Origin: Desulfobacterales bacterium
Lineage (GTDB): Bacteria > Desulfobacterota > Desulfobacteria > Desulfobacterales > UBA5852
DNA length: 18,296 bases
NCBI GenBank assembly: GCA_030066455.1
Contig: JASJBQ010000030.1
Location: 1-18,296, forward strand
Reading direction: 5' to 3'
A model generated the notes under the pieces. The model was not told the origin of the DNA, did no database searches, and saw nothing but the letters and a program-made list of their open reading frames with translations. Of this stretch, positions 18,174 through 18,296 are shown piece by piece. The first letter of the stretch is position 1; each line of letters opens with the position of its first letter. The position numbers were made by a program, and so were the translations under genes.

Positions 18174-18296
18174 TTAAATGGATTCTTCATTTTCTGTCAC
18201 GTGACAGAAAACGAAGCAAAAGAGCACGCCCGTGCCCCGCTTACCCTGCGCGTCGCCCAACCACTCCCTGAAGCGGCGCCTCATGCCGCCATGCGG
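18174..18296 (-). CDS. Possible 3' end of a minus-strand gene (partial, unknown)
   Basis: On the minus strand a frame is open from the window edge to a TAA at 18174-18176, giving about 40 residues that include RRRFREWLGDAQGKRGTGVL and end in VTENEESI. Third codon positions are mostly G or C, as in the GC-rich genes here, which favours this frame over the opposite-strand frame from GTG 18201. I do not recognise the protein, and the sequence may be non-coding. It would converge on the parA-like gene, which fits the hairpins between them. Confidence 0.25.
   Translation of the reverse strand, partial: PHGGMRRRFREWLGDAQGKRGTGVLFCFVFCHVTENEESI
18190..18211. repeat. 22-bp perfect palindrome
   Basis: TTTTCTGTCAC followed directly by its reverse complement GTGACAGAAAA, with no spacer. 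The TGTCACGTGACA centre is typical of a dimeric regulator's operator, but without a spacer it could also be a terminator-like structure. It overlaps the possible minus-strand partial gene, and the downstream gene, if any, lies beyond the window. Confidence 0.6.

Noticed and set aside
18201..18296. Plus-strand gene starting at GTG 18201 within the palindrome
   Set aside because: No ribosome binding site and weaker GC preference at third positions than the opposite strand; too short to decide.

Overview
The window looks like a chromosomal segment of a GC-rich anaerobe, most likely a complete-oxidising sulfate reducer of the Desulfobacterota (Desulfosarcina-like). This is an inference from gene content: NADP-type isocitrate dehydrogenase, an AcnA-type aconitase and a four-subunit ferredoxin-dependent 2-oxoacid oxidoreductase close together, plus selenocysteine factor SelB and a dispersed hairpin repeat of a kind I associate with this group. 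No rRNA or species marker is present.

Layout. 1-1459 (+): the end of a tripartite tricarboxylate transporter permease gene (tctA, cut by the window edge) and tctB. 1577-2921 (+): a promoter and icd. 2922-3362: an unexplained GC-rich stretch, then an imperfect inverted-repeat element. 3376-6120 (+): aconitase. 6180-10202 (+): a promoter and the probable operon korD-korA-korB-korC, with hemW behind it. Together these genes take citrate/isocitrate to 2-oxoglutarate and on to succinyl-CoA with reduction of NADP and ferredoxin; the transporter next door may bring in carboxylic acids.

10368-16101 (-): four genes on the minus strand. In transcription order they are a 55-residue two-helix membrane protein missed by length-limited gene calling, selB (TTG start), a DUF2333-family membrane-anchored protein with a long histidine-rich linker, and a cytosolic PAS-PAS hybrid histidine kinase. 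Convergent hemW and the kinase meet in a short gap with weak hairpins.

16291-16690 (+): tRNA-His(GTG) and tRNA-Arg(TCG), separated by a minus-strand-type terminator and a second copy of the inverted-repeat family, and closed by a strong intrinsic terminator.

16691-18296: an AT-richer segment unlike the rest. A promoter flanked by two near-identical TGC-N3-GCA sites precedes a two-gene unit: a 110-residue protein with a lysine-rich tail (phasin-like, tentative) and a ParA-type ATPase without a ParB in view. This pair is the best candidate for an undescribed system, perhaps nucleoid-based positioning or partition of storage granules. After it come competing hairpins, a 22-bp perfect palindrome and possibly the 3' end of a minus-strand gene.
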